From NCBI GenBank assembly GCA_904501975.1, contig CAJGCZ010000047.1, positions 1 through 13,197 on the forward strand: 13,197 nt of DNA, read 5' to 3'. Position 1 is the first letter of the stretch. The number at the start of each line of letters is the position of its first letter. The translations under genes and the position numbers were made by a program. Source of the stretch: an uncultured Akkermansia sp. GTDB taxonomy: Bacteria; Verrucomicrobiota; Verrucomicrobiia; Verrucomicrobiales; Akkermansiaceae. Positions 7,355 to 13,197 of the stretch are shown here, in pieces. The notes beneath the pieces are model-generated. The model saw only the letters and a list, made by a program, of their open reading frames with translations, ran no database searches and was not told the DNA's origin.

Positions 7355-7837
7355 ATGAGGAACTCCGGGACAACGAAACGCCTGCTCACCCTGCTGCGTG
7401 TGGGGTTGGGGCTCTTTTTTATCGTTAACTCGCTGATGAAGCTGAACGCGCGCGCGCTGTGGGAGAATGCCCAATTTATGACAGGGTGCGATGTGTTGCC
7501 GGAGTGGTGCTCCATGCCGCTTACCTGCCTTGGCATGATGATGGAGCTGGTGGTGGGTGTGTGCCTGTTGTTCCGCATTGATTACCGAGGGGCCACCATT
7601 TGGGGCACGACGATGGCGGGTGTTTTCTTTACTTTATACGCGCAAGCGTGGGCGCGCGGGCTGAGCCTGAGCTGCGCATGCACCGGCAGTGCACACCAAA
7701 TTGACAATTACCCGATGGATACCGGAGCCCGCCTGTTGCTGGTGGGGGCCATGCTGCTTCTTTTGTGGGATTCGCGCCGCCGCAGTAATCTCATTGGTCG
7801 CAAGCGCGGCAGAAAATTCGATTTCTCCGATGCCTGA
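7355..7837 (+). CDS. MauE/DoxX-like redox membrane protein
   Basis: A 160-residue integral membrane protein with four likely transmembrane segments at about residues 8-30, 55-73, 79-99 and 124-139. A CxC motif (SCACTG, Cys107 and Cys109) after the third segment resembles the CxCFG signature of the MauE family, and further cysteines lie at 45, 52, 58 and 70. MauE proteins are membrane partners in disulfide or cofactor maturation of periplasmic proteins; the substrate here is unknown. The tail is basic (RRRSNLIGRKRGRK), which fits a cytoplasmic C-terminus. The ATG at 7355 follows directly on a good promoter, without a Shine-Dalgarno site. It is monocistronic: repeats lie on both sides. DoxX-type membrane protein is the alternative name. 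Confidence 0.75.
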   Translation: MRNSGTTKRLLTLLRVGLGLFFIVNSLMKLNARALWENAQFMTGCDVLPEWCSMPLTCLGMMMELVVGVCLLFRIDYRGATIWGTTMAGVFFTLYAQAWARGLSLSCACTGSAHQIDNYPMDTGARLLLVGAMLLLLWDSRRRSNLIGRKRGRKFDFSDA

Positions 7838-7842
7838 CGGAG

Positions 7843-7971
7843 ATGTTGAATATTGAATGTTGAATGTTGAAAGTAGTGCGCCAAATCATTATTTGGCGAA
7901 TTGCCGGTTTGGTTATAAAACTACTTCGCGCTATGCTCCACTTTCAATATGCAACATTCAATATTCAACAT
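7843..7971. mobile_element. MITE-like element with 32-bp terminal inverted repeats
   Basis: Ends 7843-7874 and 7940-7971 are inverted copies with 30 of 32 bases matching (starting ATGTTGAATATTGAATGTTG). The left arm is itself built from four 7-base units TTGAATA, TTGAATG, TTGAATG, TTGAAAG. Between the arms are an 8-bp hairpin CGCCAAAT-CATT-ATTTGGCG (7879-7898) and an A/T-rich stretch. It encodes nothing. It starts 5 bp after the MauE-like stop codon and its right end touches a recombinase remnant. No target-site duplication is evident. Confidence 0.7.
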
Positions 7972-8084
7972 AAGCACGAGCTCCCCTTGGCGGGTGTATT
8001 GCTCAATACCGACGCCCTGAAAATGGCAACGCAATGGGCAGGCCACAGCGTTACATGAAAAACAAAGAGTATTACCGAGTGTGA
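7972..8084 (+). pseudogene. Decayed C-terminus of a tyrosine recombinase
   Basis: The plus strand reads HELPLAGVLLNTDALKMAT then QWAGHSVT before a stop at 8056; one frame over it continues MKNKEYYRV with a stop at 8082. The pattern DAxKxAxxxGHS followed about nine residues later by YY matches the end of phage-type integrases, where the GH motif and the nucleophile Tyr lie at this distance. The break is a single-base frameshift near 8053. Everything upstream of the last 35 or so residues is missing, cut off exactly at the end of the MITE-like element. Only motif similarity supports this; the stretch is short. Confidence 0.45.
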
Positions 8085-8089
8085 TGAGA

Positions 8090-8359
8090 TTAGCGAGAGC
8101 GACGAGGCTTCTTCTTAGCGAATTGTGCTTGATATTTCATCATGATGGCCTTGGCGTTCGTCGGGTCTGCCTTAATGCGGTCGAGAATTTCATCGCGCAC
8201 GGCGAGGGCCGCCTCAAGAGAACCTTGCTCACCATTGTACATAGCATCGGCAAAATACTTGGTAAACATGACACCCTTGCGGCTAATGCAGACACGCCAA
8301 CCTTCAAATGAGGTTTTTTCCCGTGTGTAACGGGTCAGATTTCTCATAGACGTGTTCAT
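8090..8359 (-). CDS. Small basic AP2-like DNA-binding protein
   Basis: An 89-residue protein if it starts at the ATG at 8359. Residues about 10-62 (RYTREKTSFEGWRVCISRKG onward, then FTKYFAD and a helix LEAALAVRDEILDRI) fit the three-strand plus helix layout of AP2-type integrase DNA-binding domains; the tail AKKKPRRSR is strongly basic. It probably binds DNA, but the target is unknown. An upstream in-frame TTG at 8395 lies within the -10 region of the promoter and cannot be used; an ATG at 8347 is the other candidate start. The leader from the predicted start site to 8359 is about 20 nt. It converges on the decayed recombinase, with which it may once have shared a mobile element (inference). 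Confidence 0.7.
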   Translation of the reverse strand: MNTSMRNLTRYTREKTSFEGWRVCISRKGVMFTKYFADAMYNGEQGSLEAALAVRDEILDRIKADPTNAKAIMMKYQAQFAKKKPRRSR

Positions 8360-8386
8360 ATCCGTTAGATTACTTAAGCCAGAAAT

Positions 8387-8416
8387 TTTATACAATAAAA
8401 GTTAGATATTTGTCAA
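8387..8416 (-). promoter_or_regulatory. Strong sigma70-type promoter of the AP2-like gene
   Basis: On the minus strand TTGACA (8416-8411), 18 nt, TATAAA (8392-8387). The -35 box is perfect and the -10 box has one mismatch. It places transcription start near 8380 and rules out a start codon at 8395. Confidence 0.75.
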
Positions 8417-8576
8417 GCAAAATATTCCTATAATCAAAGTTTTTTGTCGGTTTTGAGAAGTTAAGGTCGAGTATACTCCAACCTAACATTTGCCCCCTAA
8501 GGAAGAATAACAGAATTAGAGAATTTCAGCTAATTCATATAGCGAGCAAAGGGTTATGGTGCTAGTATAGGAGTAT

Positions 8577-8720
8577 ATGACAAGCGACCACATGATAACC
8601 TTCCGCTGCGAGCGAGAACTTTTTGAAAAGTTGGAAGAATTTGCAGCCCTGCACCGCATTGACCGCACCTCGGTGCTCAAGCTGGCCTTGCACTATTTTT
8701 TCAACAGTCGGGGGCTATAG
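8577..8720 (+). CDS. 47-residue ribbon-helix-helix (CopG/Arc-like) protein
   Basis: The reading frame MTSDHMITFRCERELFEKLE, then EFAALHRIDRTSVLKLALHYFF and a short tail, fits the ribbon-helix-helix fold: one strand (MITFRCE), helix A (ELFEKLEEFAALH), a turn (RIDRTS) and helix B (VLKLALHYFF). Such proteins bind DNA as dimers and are often antitoxins or small regulators. AGGAG at 8569-8573 lies 3 nt before the ATG at 8577, closer than usual; ATG 8592 is the alternative start. No toxin gene follows: the next 105 nt are the leader and promoter of the methyltransferase. A palindrome GAGTATACTC at 8469-8478 and a half copy GAGTATA at 8571 could be its own operator, which is inference. Confidence 0.7.
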   Translation: MTSDHMITFRCERELFEKLEEFAALHRIDRTSVLKLALHYFFNSRGL

Positions 8721-8789
8721 AGCCATGAGCGGAGAAGTTGAGAGGGGCAGCAGCCGCACTCATTTATGAGATGAAAACAGACATGCTCC

Positions 8790-8818
8790 TTGACAACGCG
8801 CCCGCACGCGTGTAAACT
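8790..8818 (+). promoter_or_regulatory. Sigma70-type promoter of the rlmI-ybaL operon
   Basis: TTGACA (8790-8795), 17 nt, TAAACT (8813-8818). The ATG at 8826 lies 7 nt after the -10 box, so the transcript should begin at or one base before it. This makes the in-frame TTG at 8790 an impossible start. Confidence 0.75.
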
Positions 8819-8825
8819 GCGGTAT

Positions 8826-10148
8826 ATGCAGCAGAATGGAAAGAGGATAGGAACCCCCGACAGAAAACCCAACCACGGCAACCGCTTCAAACCCGCCGGT
8901 GCCGCTACGCCCAAAACGGCAAAAGCGCCCAAGGCCGCCACACCGGCGCCCGAGGGCAGCGAAAACTGGGTTGGCCCGTGGGTGCAGCTTAAATACTTTA
9001 CCTACAATCCGGCCGTGTTTCCGCGCATGCTGGGGGCTGTGAGCCCGGATGCTGTTGCAGGCGGTCTGATTAACGTGTACGACAAGAACGGGGAGCCGTT
9101 TGGCTGCGGGTTCTGGAACCCGAAGAGCCGCACGCCGCTGCGCATGTTTTACCATGGCCCGGAGACCATGGGCGAGAAGGATTTGGAAAACGCCCTGCGC
9201 CGTGCCGTGGAATGGCGCCGCCGTGATTGCCGCTTGGACGACACGACCACGGCCTACCGCATTATCCATGGCGACTCCGATGGCATTGGCGGCTTGATTG
9301 CCGACCGCTATGCGGATGTGCTGAGCCTGGAGGTAACCACCTTGGGTGTGTGGCTGCGCTTGCCGCGCTGGCTGCCGCTGCTGCATGAGCTGTGCGGCAC
9401 CAAGCGCCATGTTATCACGGTAGATGAGAGCATAGCCCGCATGGAGGGTATTGACCCCCGCACCGCCCCGGAGAGCGAGCCCGTGCACAAGGTGCGCATT
9501 GTAGAAAACGGGGTAAATTTTGAGGTAGACTTTGCCAAGGGGCACAAGACCGGATTCTTTTGCGACCAGCGCGACAACCGACTCAAGCTCTCGCGCTTGG
9601 TGGAGGGCAAAACGATGCTGGACCTCTGCTGCTACTCCGGCGGTTTCTCCATCCACGCCAAGCTGCATGGCAATGCTAAGGAGGTAACCGCTGTGGATTT
9701 GGATGAAAAGGCCATTGCCATGGCTAAGCGCAATGCCAACATCAACGCGGCGGGGGGCCCGCTGCGCATCGACTTTGTGCATGCCGATGCCTTTGTGTAC
9801 GCCCGCCAAATGGTGCGCAACGGCAAGCAATTTGACGTTGTGCTGCTGGATCCGCCCAAGTTTGTGCTGGGGCGCGATGAGGAGAAGGAAGAGGGGCTGA
9901 AAAAATACCACGACCTCAACATGCTGGGCTTGCAGTGTGTGCGCAAGGGCGGTTTGTTTGTTACCTGCTCTTGCTCCGGCTTGGTATCGCCCGCAGAGTT
10001 TGAGAAGACGGTTATCAAGGCTGCCCAGCGCTTGGGCCGCCGCTTGCAGATTTTGGAGATGACCGGCCCGGGCTGGGATCACCCCTTCCTGTCCACCTAC
10101 CCCGAGGGGCGCTATCTGAAGGTTCTTTGGGCCCGCGTATTGGCATAA
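8826..10148 (+). CDS. rlmI: 23S rRNA (cytosine-5) methyltransferase, RlmI family
   Basis: A 440-residue SAM-dependent RNA methyltransferase. RlmI makes m5C1962 in E. coli 23S rRNA. After a basic, Ala/Pro/Lys-rich tail of about 45 residues not usual in the family comes a PUA-like domain (WVQLKYFTYNPAVFPRM to FGCGFW, about 50-105), a middle domain, and a Rossmann methylase. Motif I is MLDLCCYSGGFS near residue 264, motif II has AVDLDEKAIAMAKRNA, motif IV is LLDPPKF near 341, and TCSCSG near 380 holds the catalytic cysteine. GHKTGFFCDQRDNR precedes the methylase. The length equals other members once the tail is allowed for. It is first in an operon with the antiporter gene 24 nt downstream. A related m5C enzyme with another target base is possible. 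Confidence 0.88.
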   Translation: MQQNGKRIGTPDRKPNHGNRFKPAGAATPKTAKAPKAATPAPEGSENWVGPWVQLKYFTYNPAVFPRMLGAVSPDAVAGGLINVYDKNGEPFGCGFWNPKSRTPLRMFYHGPETMGEKDLENALRRAVEWRRRDCRLDDTTTAYRIIHGDSDGIGGLIADRYADVLSLEVTTLGVWLRLPRWLPLLHELCGTKRHVITVDESIARMEGIDPRTAPESEPVHKVRIVENGVNFEVDFAKGHKTGFFCDQRDNRLKLSRLVEGKTMLDLCCYSGGFSIHAKLHGNAKEVTAVDLDEKAIAMAKRNANINAAGGPLRIDFVHADAFVYARQMVRNGKQFDVVLLDPPKFVLGRDEEKEEGLKKYHDLNMLGLQCVRKGGLFVTCSCSGLVSPAEFEKTVIKAAQRLGRRLQILEMTGPGWDHPFLSTYPEGRYLKVLWARVLA

Positions 10149-10172
10149 TTTTTACCCGCGACACAACGAGAG

Positions 10173-11918
10173 ATGATAGGAACACTGGCGCTTGGTTTGG
10201 TACTGGCATTGGCCTTGGGCATGCTGGCACAGCGCATCAAGCTTTCTCCCTTGGTGGGTTATTTGCTGGCCGGCATACTGGCTGCGCAACCGTGGTGGGG
10301 GCTGACGGATGACCCGCACGCGGTGATGCACGAGTTTGCCTCCATCGGCGAGGTGCTGCTGCTGTTCGGCGTGGGCTTGCACTTCCATTTTAAGGATTTG
10401 CTGGCGGTGCGCAAGGTGGCCGTGCCGGGCTCACTGCTGTGCATGACGATGTGGACCGGCTGCGGTGCCCTCATATACCACGCGCTGGTGCCGGGGGCGG
10501 ATTGGGTGGCAGCCCTGCTCTTTGGCATGTGCGTGTGCGTATCCAGCACCGTGGTGTTGACCCGCGTGCTGGAGGACAGCAAATTGCTGCACACCCCCAG
10601 CGGCCACACGGCAGTGGGCTGGCTGGTGATGGAAGACATTTTCACAATTGTGCTGCTGGTGCTGTTGCCTGCCGTGTTTGTGATGCCCGAGGGCGGCACG
10701 CAAGCCGTCTTTTGTGCAGATGATTTGTGGAGCGCGCTGTGGGGTATGGCCTGGAAGCTGGCCCTCATGGTGTTTTTGGTGGCATTCTTGGGCAAATACG
10801 TTATCTCCAAGGTGCTCACCTTTGTGGCACGCAGCAATTCCAACGAGCTGTTCACCTTGGCGGTGCTTACCTGCGCCTTGGGCGTGGCCGTATTGTCGGC
10901 AGAGGTCTTTAACGCCTCGATGGTGTTTGGCGCATTCCTCTCCGGCATGGTAGTGGGGCAAAGCAAGTTTGCCAGCCGCGCTGCCAGTGATGCATTGCCC
11001 ATGCGCGATGCCTTTGCCGTGCTCTTCTTTGTATCCGTTGGCATGGGCTTTGATGCCGCCATGCTTTGGGAGCACTGGCCGCTGGCCTTGGGCACCCTGG
11101 GGCTTACCTTGGTGCTGAAACCGCTGAGTGCTTACGGCGTGATTCGCCTGCTGCGCCGCCCCGGCAGCTTGGGTGTGGTGGTGGGCACCTCGCTCTCGCA
11201 GATTGGTGAGTTCTCTTTCATTTTGGCCGCGCTGGCCGCAAGCAGCCGTTTCGGGCTGCTGCCTAAAGAGGCGGTTAATGTGATTACCGGCGTGGCCATC
11301 ATTACCATTACGCTCAATGTGGCTCTCTTCCGCTTTGTGCCTGCCCTTATTCGCAAGATGGAGGATAAGGGGATTGGCATGGCTCCGGCAGATGCATCCG
11401 CGCTTCCCCTGCCCTCCGAGGAGAAGGACCGTGTGATTGTGGTGGGCTACGGCCCTTGCGGCAAGATTATTTACCGCATTTTGAACGAGCATAACCTGGA
11501 GGTGATTGTGCTGGAGATGAATGTGGACACCGTAACACACCTTGCCTCTAAGGGGATTCCGGCCATGCATGGCGATGCCCGCCTGCACACCATTCTTCGC
11601 CTAGCCGGGGCAGAACAAGCCAAGGCTATTATTATTACTGCTGCCGGTGCCCCTGCGGCTGAAATCTCTGCCGCCGCACGCGATGTAAACCCCGATATTG
11701 CCGTGCTGGCCCACACTACCTACATGCGCAATGCCCGCCACATGCGTAAGCAGGGCGCGCAAATTGTGGTTTCCGGTGAGGAAGAGGTGGCTCTTACCCT
11801 CAGCTCGATGTTGCTGCGCGGTTTGGGCGCCACGGAAGAGCAAATTCAAAAGGCTCGCGCCGAAAATCGTGAAAAATTGACCGGTAACAAGCGCGATGCC
11901 CTCGTGAGCCTCCTGTAA
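10173..11918 (+). CDS. ybaL: YbaL-type cation/proton antiporter (CPA2) with NAD-binding RCK domain
   Basis: A 581-residue inner-membrane antiporter. The first 390 or so residues form about 12 membrane helices with CPA2 signatures: RIKLSPLVGYLLAGI (25-39), FGVGLHFHFKDLLAVRKVAV (66-85), SSTVVLTRVLED, VGWLVMEDIF, GAFLSGMVVGQS and LPMRDAFAVLFFVSVGMGFD. Residues about 419-540 are a TrkA-N/RCK nucleotide-binding domain with GYGPCG and an acidic residue at the second strand end (VLEMN). These match YbaL of E. coli more closely than KefB/KefC; the family exchanges K+ or Na+ for protons and helps pH and ion balance. The ATG at 10173 has gagag just before it and follows rlmI by 24 nt, so the two are cotranscribed. 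A strong terminator follows. Confidence 0.92.
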   Translation: MIGTLALGLVLALALGMLAQRIKLSPLVGYLLAGILAAQPWWGLTDDPHAVMHEFASIGEVLLLFGVGLHFHFKDLLAVRKVAVPGSLLCMTMWTGCGALIYHALVPGADWVAALLFGMCVCVSSTVVLTRVLEDSKLLHTPSGHTAVGWLVMEDIFTIVLLVLLPAVFVMPEGGTQAVFCADDLWSALWGMAWKLALMVFLVAFLGKYVISKVLTFVARSNSNELFTLAVLTCALGVAVLSAEVFNASMVFGAFLSGMVVGQSKFASRAASDALPMRDAFAVLFFVSVGMGFDAAMLWEHWPLALGTLGLTLVLKPLSAYGVIRLLRRPGSLGVVVGTSLSQIGEFSFILAALAASSRFGLLPKEAVNVITGVAIITITLNVALFRFVPALIRKMEDKGIGMAPADASALPLPSEEKDRVIVVGYGPCGKIIYRILNEHNLEVIVLEMNVDTVTHLASKGIPAMHGDARLHTILRLAGAEQAKAIIITAAGAPAAEISAAARDVNPDIAVLAHTTYMRNARHMRKQGAQIVVSGEEEVALTLSSMLLRGLGATEEQIQKARAENREKLTGNKRDALVSLL

Positions 11919-11940
11919 TTTACCCCTTTTTCCCCTTAAA

Positions 11941-11973
11941 GCCGCCGTTTTTGCCCAACGGCGGCTCTTTTTT
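11941..11973 (+). terminator. Intrinsic terminator of the rlmI-ybaL operon
   Basis: GCCGCCGTT (11941-11949) pairs with AACGGCGGC (11957-11965) around a 7-base loop and is followed by CTCTTTTTT. It lies 22 nt after the ybaL stop codon. Confidence 0.9.
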
Positions 11974-12016
11974 GCCCAAAAATTCAACTTTTTTTGCATT
12001 TTTTATAAAAAAAAGC

Positions 12017-12045
12017 TTGCAATGATTCGGAAAAGCATGTATAAT
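12017..12045 (+). promoter_or_regulatory. Promoter of the tRNA-Asp gene
   Basis: TTGCAA (12017-12022), 17 nt, TATAAT (12040-12045), a consensus -10 box. Start is expected near 12052, and a short CCCTC-CCACA-GAGGG dyad lies in the leader before the tRNA. Confidence 0.85.
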
Positions 12046-12080
12046 TCCCTCGCACCCCTCCCACAGAGGGAAGCAACAAA

Positions 12081-12155
12081 GGAGCGGTAGCTCAGTTTGG
12101 TTAGAGCGCAGCCCTGTCACGGCTGAGGTCGCGGGTTCGAGCCCCGTCCGCTTCG
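12081..12155 (+). tRNA. tRNA-Asp (GTC)
   Basis: All arms fold: acceptor GGAGCGG with CCGCTTC (one G:U pair), D arm GCTC/GAGC, anticodon stem CAGCC/GGCTG with loop CTGTCAC giving anticodon GTC, a 5-base variable loop, and T arm GCGGG/CCCGT with loop TTCGAGC. The discriminator base is G, as expected for Asp. The CCA end is not encoded. It is a single-gene unit with its own promoter and terminator. Confidence 0.95.
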
Positions 12156-12156
12156 T

Positions 12157-12188
12157 AAAAAAGGATACTCAATTGAGTATCCTTTTTT
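12157..12188. terminator. Bidirectional terminator after tRNA-Asp
   Basis: The 20-base palindrome GGATACTCAATTGAGTATCC (12163-12182) is flanked by AAAAAA and TTTTTT, so it can stop transcription from either side. It begins 2 nt after the tRNA. Confidence 0.9.
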
Positions 12189-12217
12189 GTTGCCCGAATT
12201 TTAGCCCCTCACCTACC

Positions 12218-12736
12218 ATGACCAGAGAAGAACAACAGGACCTGCTGGAGCAAGCCATCCGTTACATAGAAGTAGAAGGCAATCATGAGCTGGGGGCAGC
12301 CTACATGTTACGCTCAGCAGAAGGCGGACACCCCGAAGCCATGTTCTACTATGGCCAATACCTGCTCTACGAGAAACAAGATGCAACCACGGCTGCGGAT
12401 TGGTATGAAAAAAGCTACCGCGCCGGTTATGCGCTCGATTTAAGAGAAGAGTATCGCAGCGGTACTGATGCATTTCGTGCAGCCATCGATGCTCGTTTTT
12501 CACCGGAAGAAAAGAAGCGCATGCGCATACGCCCACAATCCGCCTATAATCTGCAAGCGCGATTGTTTATGCTGCTGTATTGCTGCGGCGTAGGATTCAT
12601 CCTTGGCAGAACCGTAGAATCACCATACTCTCCTTGGGTGGGTATGGGTGTGGGGCTTCTCGTCGCGGCCAGCGCATGGAAACACATCACCTACACCCGC
12701 ATGCTCTCATTAGGAGAAAAGAAAAAGAAGTGGTGA
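12218..12736 (+). CDS. Sel1-repeat protein with two C-terminal membrane helices
   Basis: A 172-residue protein starting MTREEQQDLL. Residues about 22-72 hold Sel1-type helical repeats (AYMLRSAEGGHPEAMFYYGQ and ADWYEKSYRAGYA), which usually mediate protein-protein contacts. Two hydrophobic segments at about 114-132 and 139-157 anchor it in the inner membrane with the repeats probably cytoplasmic. The tail GEKKKKW is basic. An earlier in-frame TTG at 12173 lies inside the tRNA terminator palindrome and would add an unrelated leader, so the ATG at 12218 is chosen; no Shine-Dalgarno is seen. The partner and role are unknown. The gene is alone between the tRNA terminator and the tandem-repeat array. 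Confidence 0.75.
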   Translation: MTREEQQDLLEQAIRYIEVEGNHELGAAYMLRSAEGGHPEAMFYYGQYLLYEKQDATTAADWYEKSYRAGYALDLREEYRSGTDAFRAAIDARFSPEEKKRMRIRPQSAYNLQARLFMLLYCCGVGFILGRTVESPYSPWVGMGVGLLVAASAWKHITYTRMLSLGEKKKKW

Positions 12737-12835
12737 TTTTTGAGGTTTGAATTTTGATTTTGGGAGCTTCTGCCTCTTTCGAGTTCTCGTTGATAGGATG
12801 GAAGAAGAATACATCAGCACAACTTGACATTTTGG

Positions 12836-13197
12836 TTCGGAGTTAATTCGGAGTTAATTCGGAGTTAGTTCGGAGTTGGTTCGGAGTTGGTTCGGAGTTG
12901 GTTCGGAGTTGGTTCGGAGCTAGTTCGGAGTTAGTTCGGAGTTGGTTCGGAGTTGGTTCGGAGTTGGTTCGGAGTTGGTTCGGAGTTGGTTCGGAGTTAG
13001 TTCGGAGTTAGTTCGGAGTTAGTTCGGAGTAAGTTCGGAGTAAGTTCGGAGTTAGTTCGGAGTAAGTTCGGAGTAAGTTCGGAGTTAGTTCGGAGTTAGT
13101 TCGGAGTAAGTTCGGAGTTAGTTCGGAGTTAGTTCGGAGTTAGTTCGGAGTTAGTTCGGAGTTAGTTCGGAGTTAGTTCGGAGTTAGTTCGGAGTTA
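12836..13197. repeat. 11-bp tandem repeat array, 33 units, open at the window end
   Basis: The unit TTCGGAGTTAG is repeated head to tail without any length change from 12836; the 33rd unit is cut by the window end. Only the last bases vary: GTTAA in units 1-2, GTTGG in two blocks (12869-12912 and 12935-12989), GCTAG once at 12913, GTAAG at 13023, 13034, 13056, 13067 and 13100, and GTTAG otherwise. The period is not a multiple of three and the units carry TAG or TAA in every frame cycle, so the array is not coding. The 99 nt before it hold no gene. Confidence 0.97.

Noticed and set aside
8360..8395. Extended start (TTG at 8395) for the AP2-like gene
   Set aside because: This codon lies in the -10 region, upstream of the predicted transcription start.
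8760..10082. Minus-strand open frame of 440 codons opposite rlmI
   Set aside because: The plus strand encodes all methyltransferase motifs; the reverse frame is a by-product of GC-rich codon bias and is His/Ala/Gln rich without a recognisable domain. The minus frame at 10431-11588 opposite ybaL is the same kind of artefact.
12173..12217. Extended start (TTG at 12173) for the Sel1-repeat gene
   Set aside because: It starts within the tRNA terminator palindrome and adds 15 residues without family similarity; the ATG at 12218 is preferred.
12836..13197. Repetitive peptide gene encoded by the 11-bp array
   Set aside because: With an 11-base period all frames on a strand cycle through the same 33-base register and meet TAG or TAA repeatedly.

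Overview
The window most likely comes from a Verrucomicrobiota gut bacterium close to Akkermansia. The main reasons are a giant secreted protein ending in a PEP-CTERM anchor (IPEPTTATLSLL then RRRRK), promoters that sit almost on the start codon with little Shine-Dalgarno signal, and dense families of palindromic intergenic repeats. This assignment is inference from style; no database was searched.

Left part (1-6800). A small four-helix-bundle (S23/IVS family) gene on the minus strand lies between two oppositely oriented arrays of short hairpins joined by the linker TTCTTCACC / GGTGAAGAA. Next to it, also on the minus strand, a 5.5-kb gene encodes an 1836-residue secreted beta-helix-like protein with a 411-residue internal duplication. 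It ends at a TTCG-loop terminator. Upstream of its start, a perfect 24-bp inverted repeat (6508-6531 and 6648-6671) brackets 116 bp holding promoter-like and operator-like sequence. This looks like an invertible (phase-variable) switch for the giant surface protein and is the strongest candidate here for an undescribed regulatory system.

Middle (6740-8720). This stretch is a mosaic of repeats with few genes: a 317-bp inverted pair of structured repeats, a third hairpin array, a MauE/DoxX-like redox membrane protein, a 129-bp MITE-like element touching a decayed tyrosine-recombinase tail, a small AP2-like protein on the minus strand, and a 47-residue ribbon-helix-helix protein.

Right part (8790-13197). 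A housekeeping operon encodes an RlmI-type 23S rRNA methyltransferase and a YbaL-type cation/proton antiporter, closed by a strong terminator. A tRNA-Asp with its own promoter and terminator follows, then a Sel1-repeat membrane protein, and finally an array of 33 eleven-base tandem repeats that runs off the window end.

Three genes (four-helix protein, MauE-like, RlmI) have a -10 box ending 6 to 9 nt before the ATG, which implies leaderless or nearly leaderless mRNAs. This also fixes the RlmI start at 8826.
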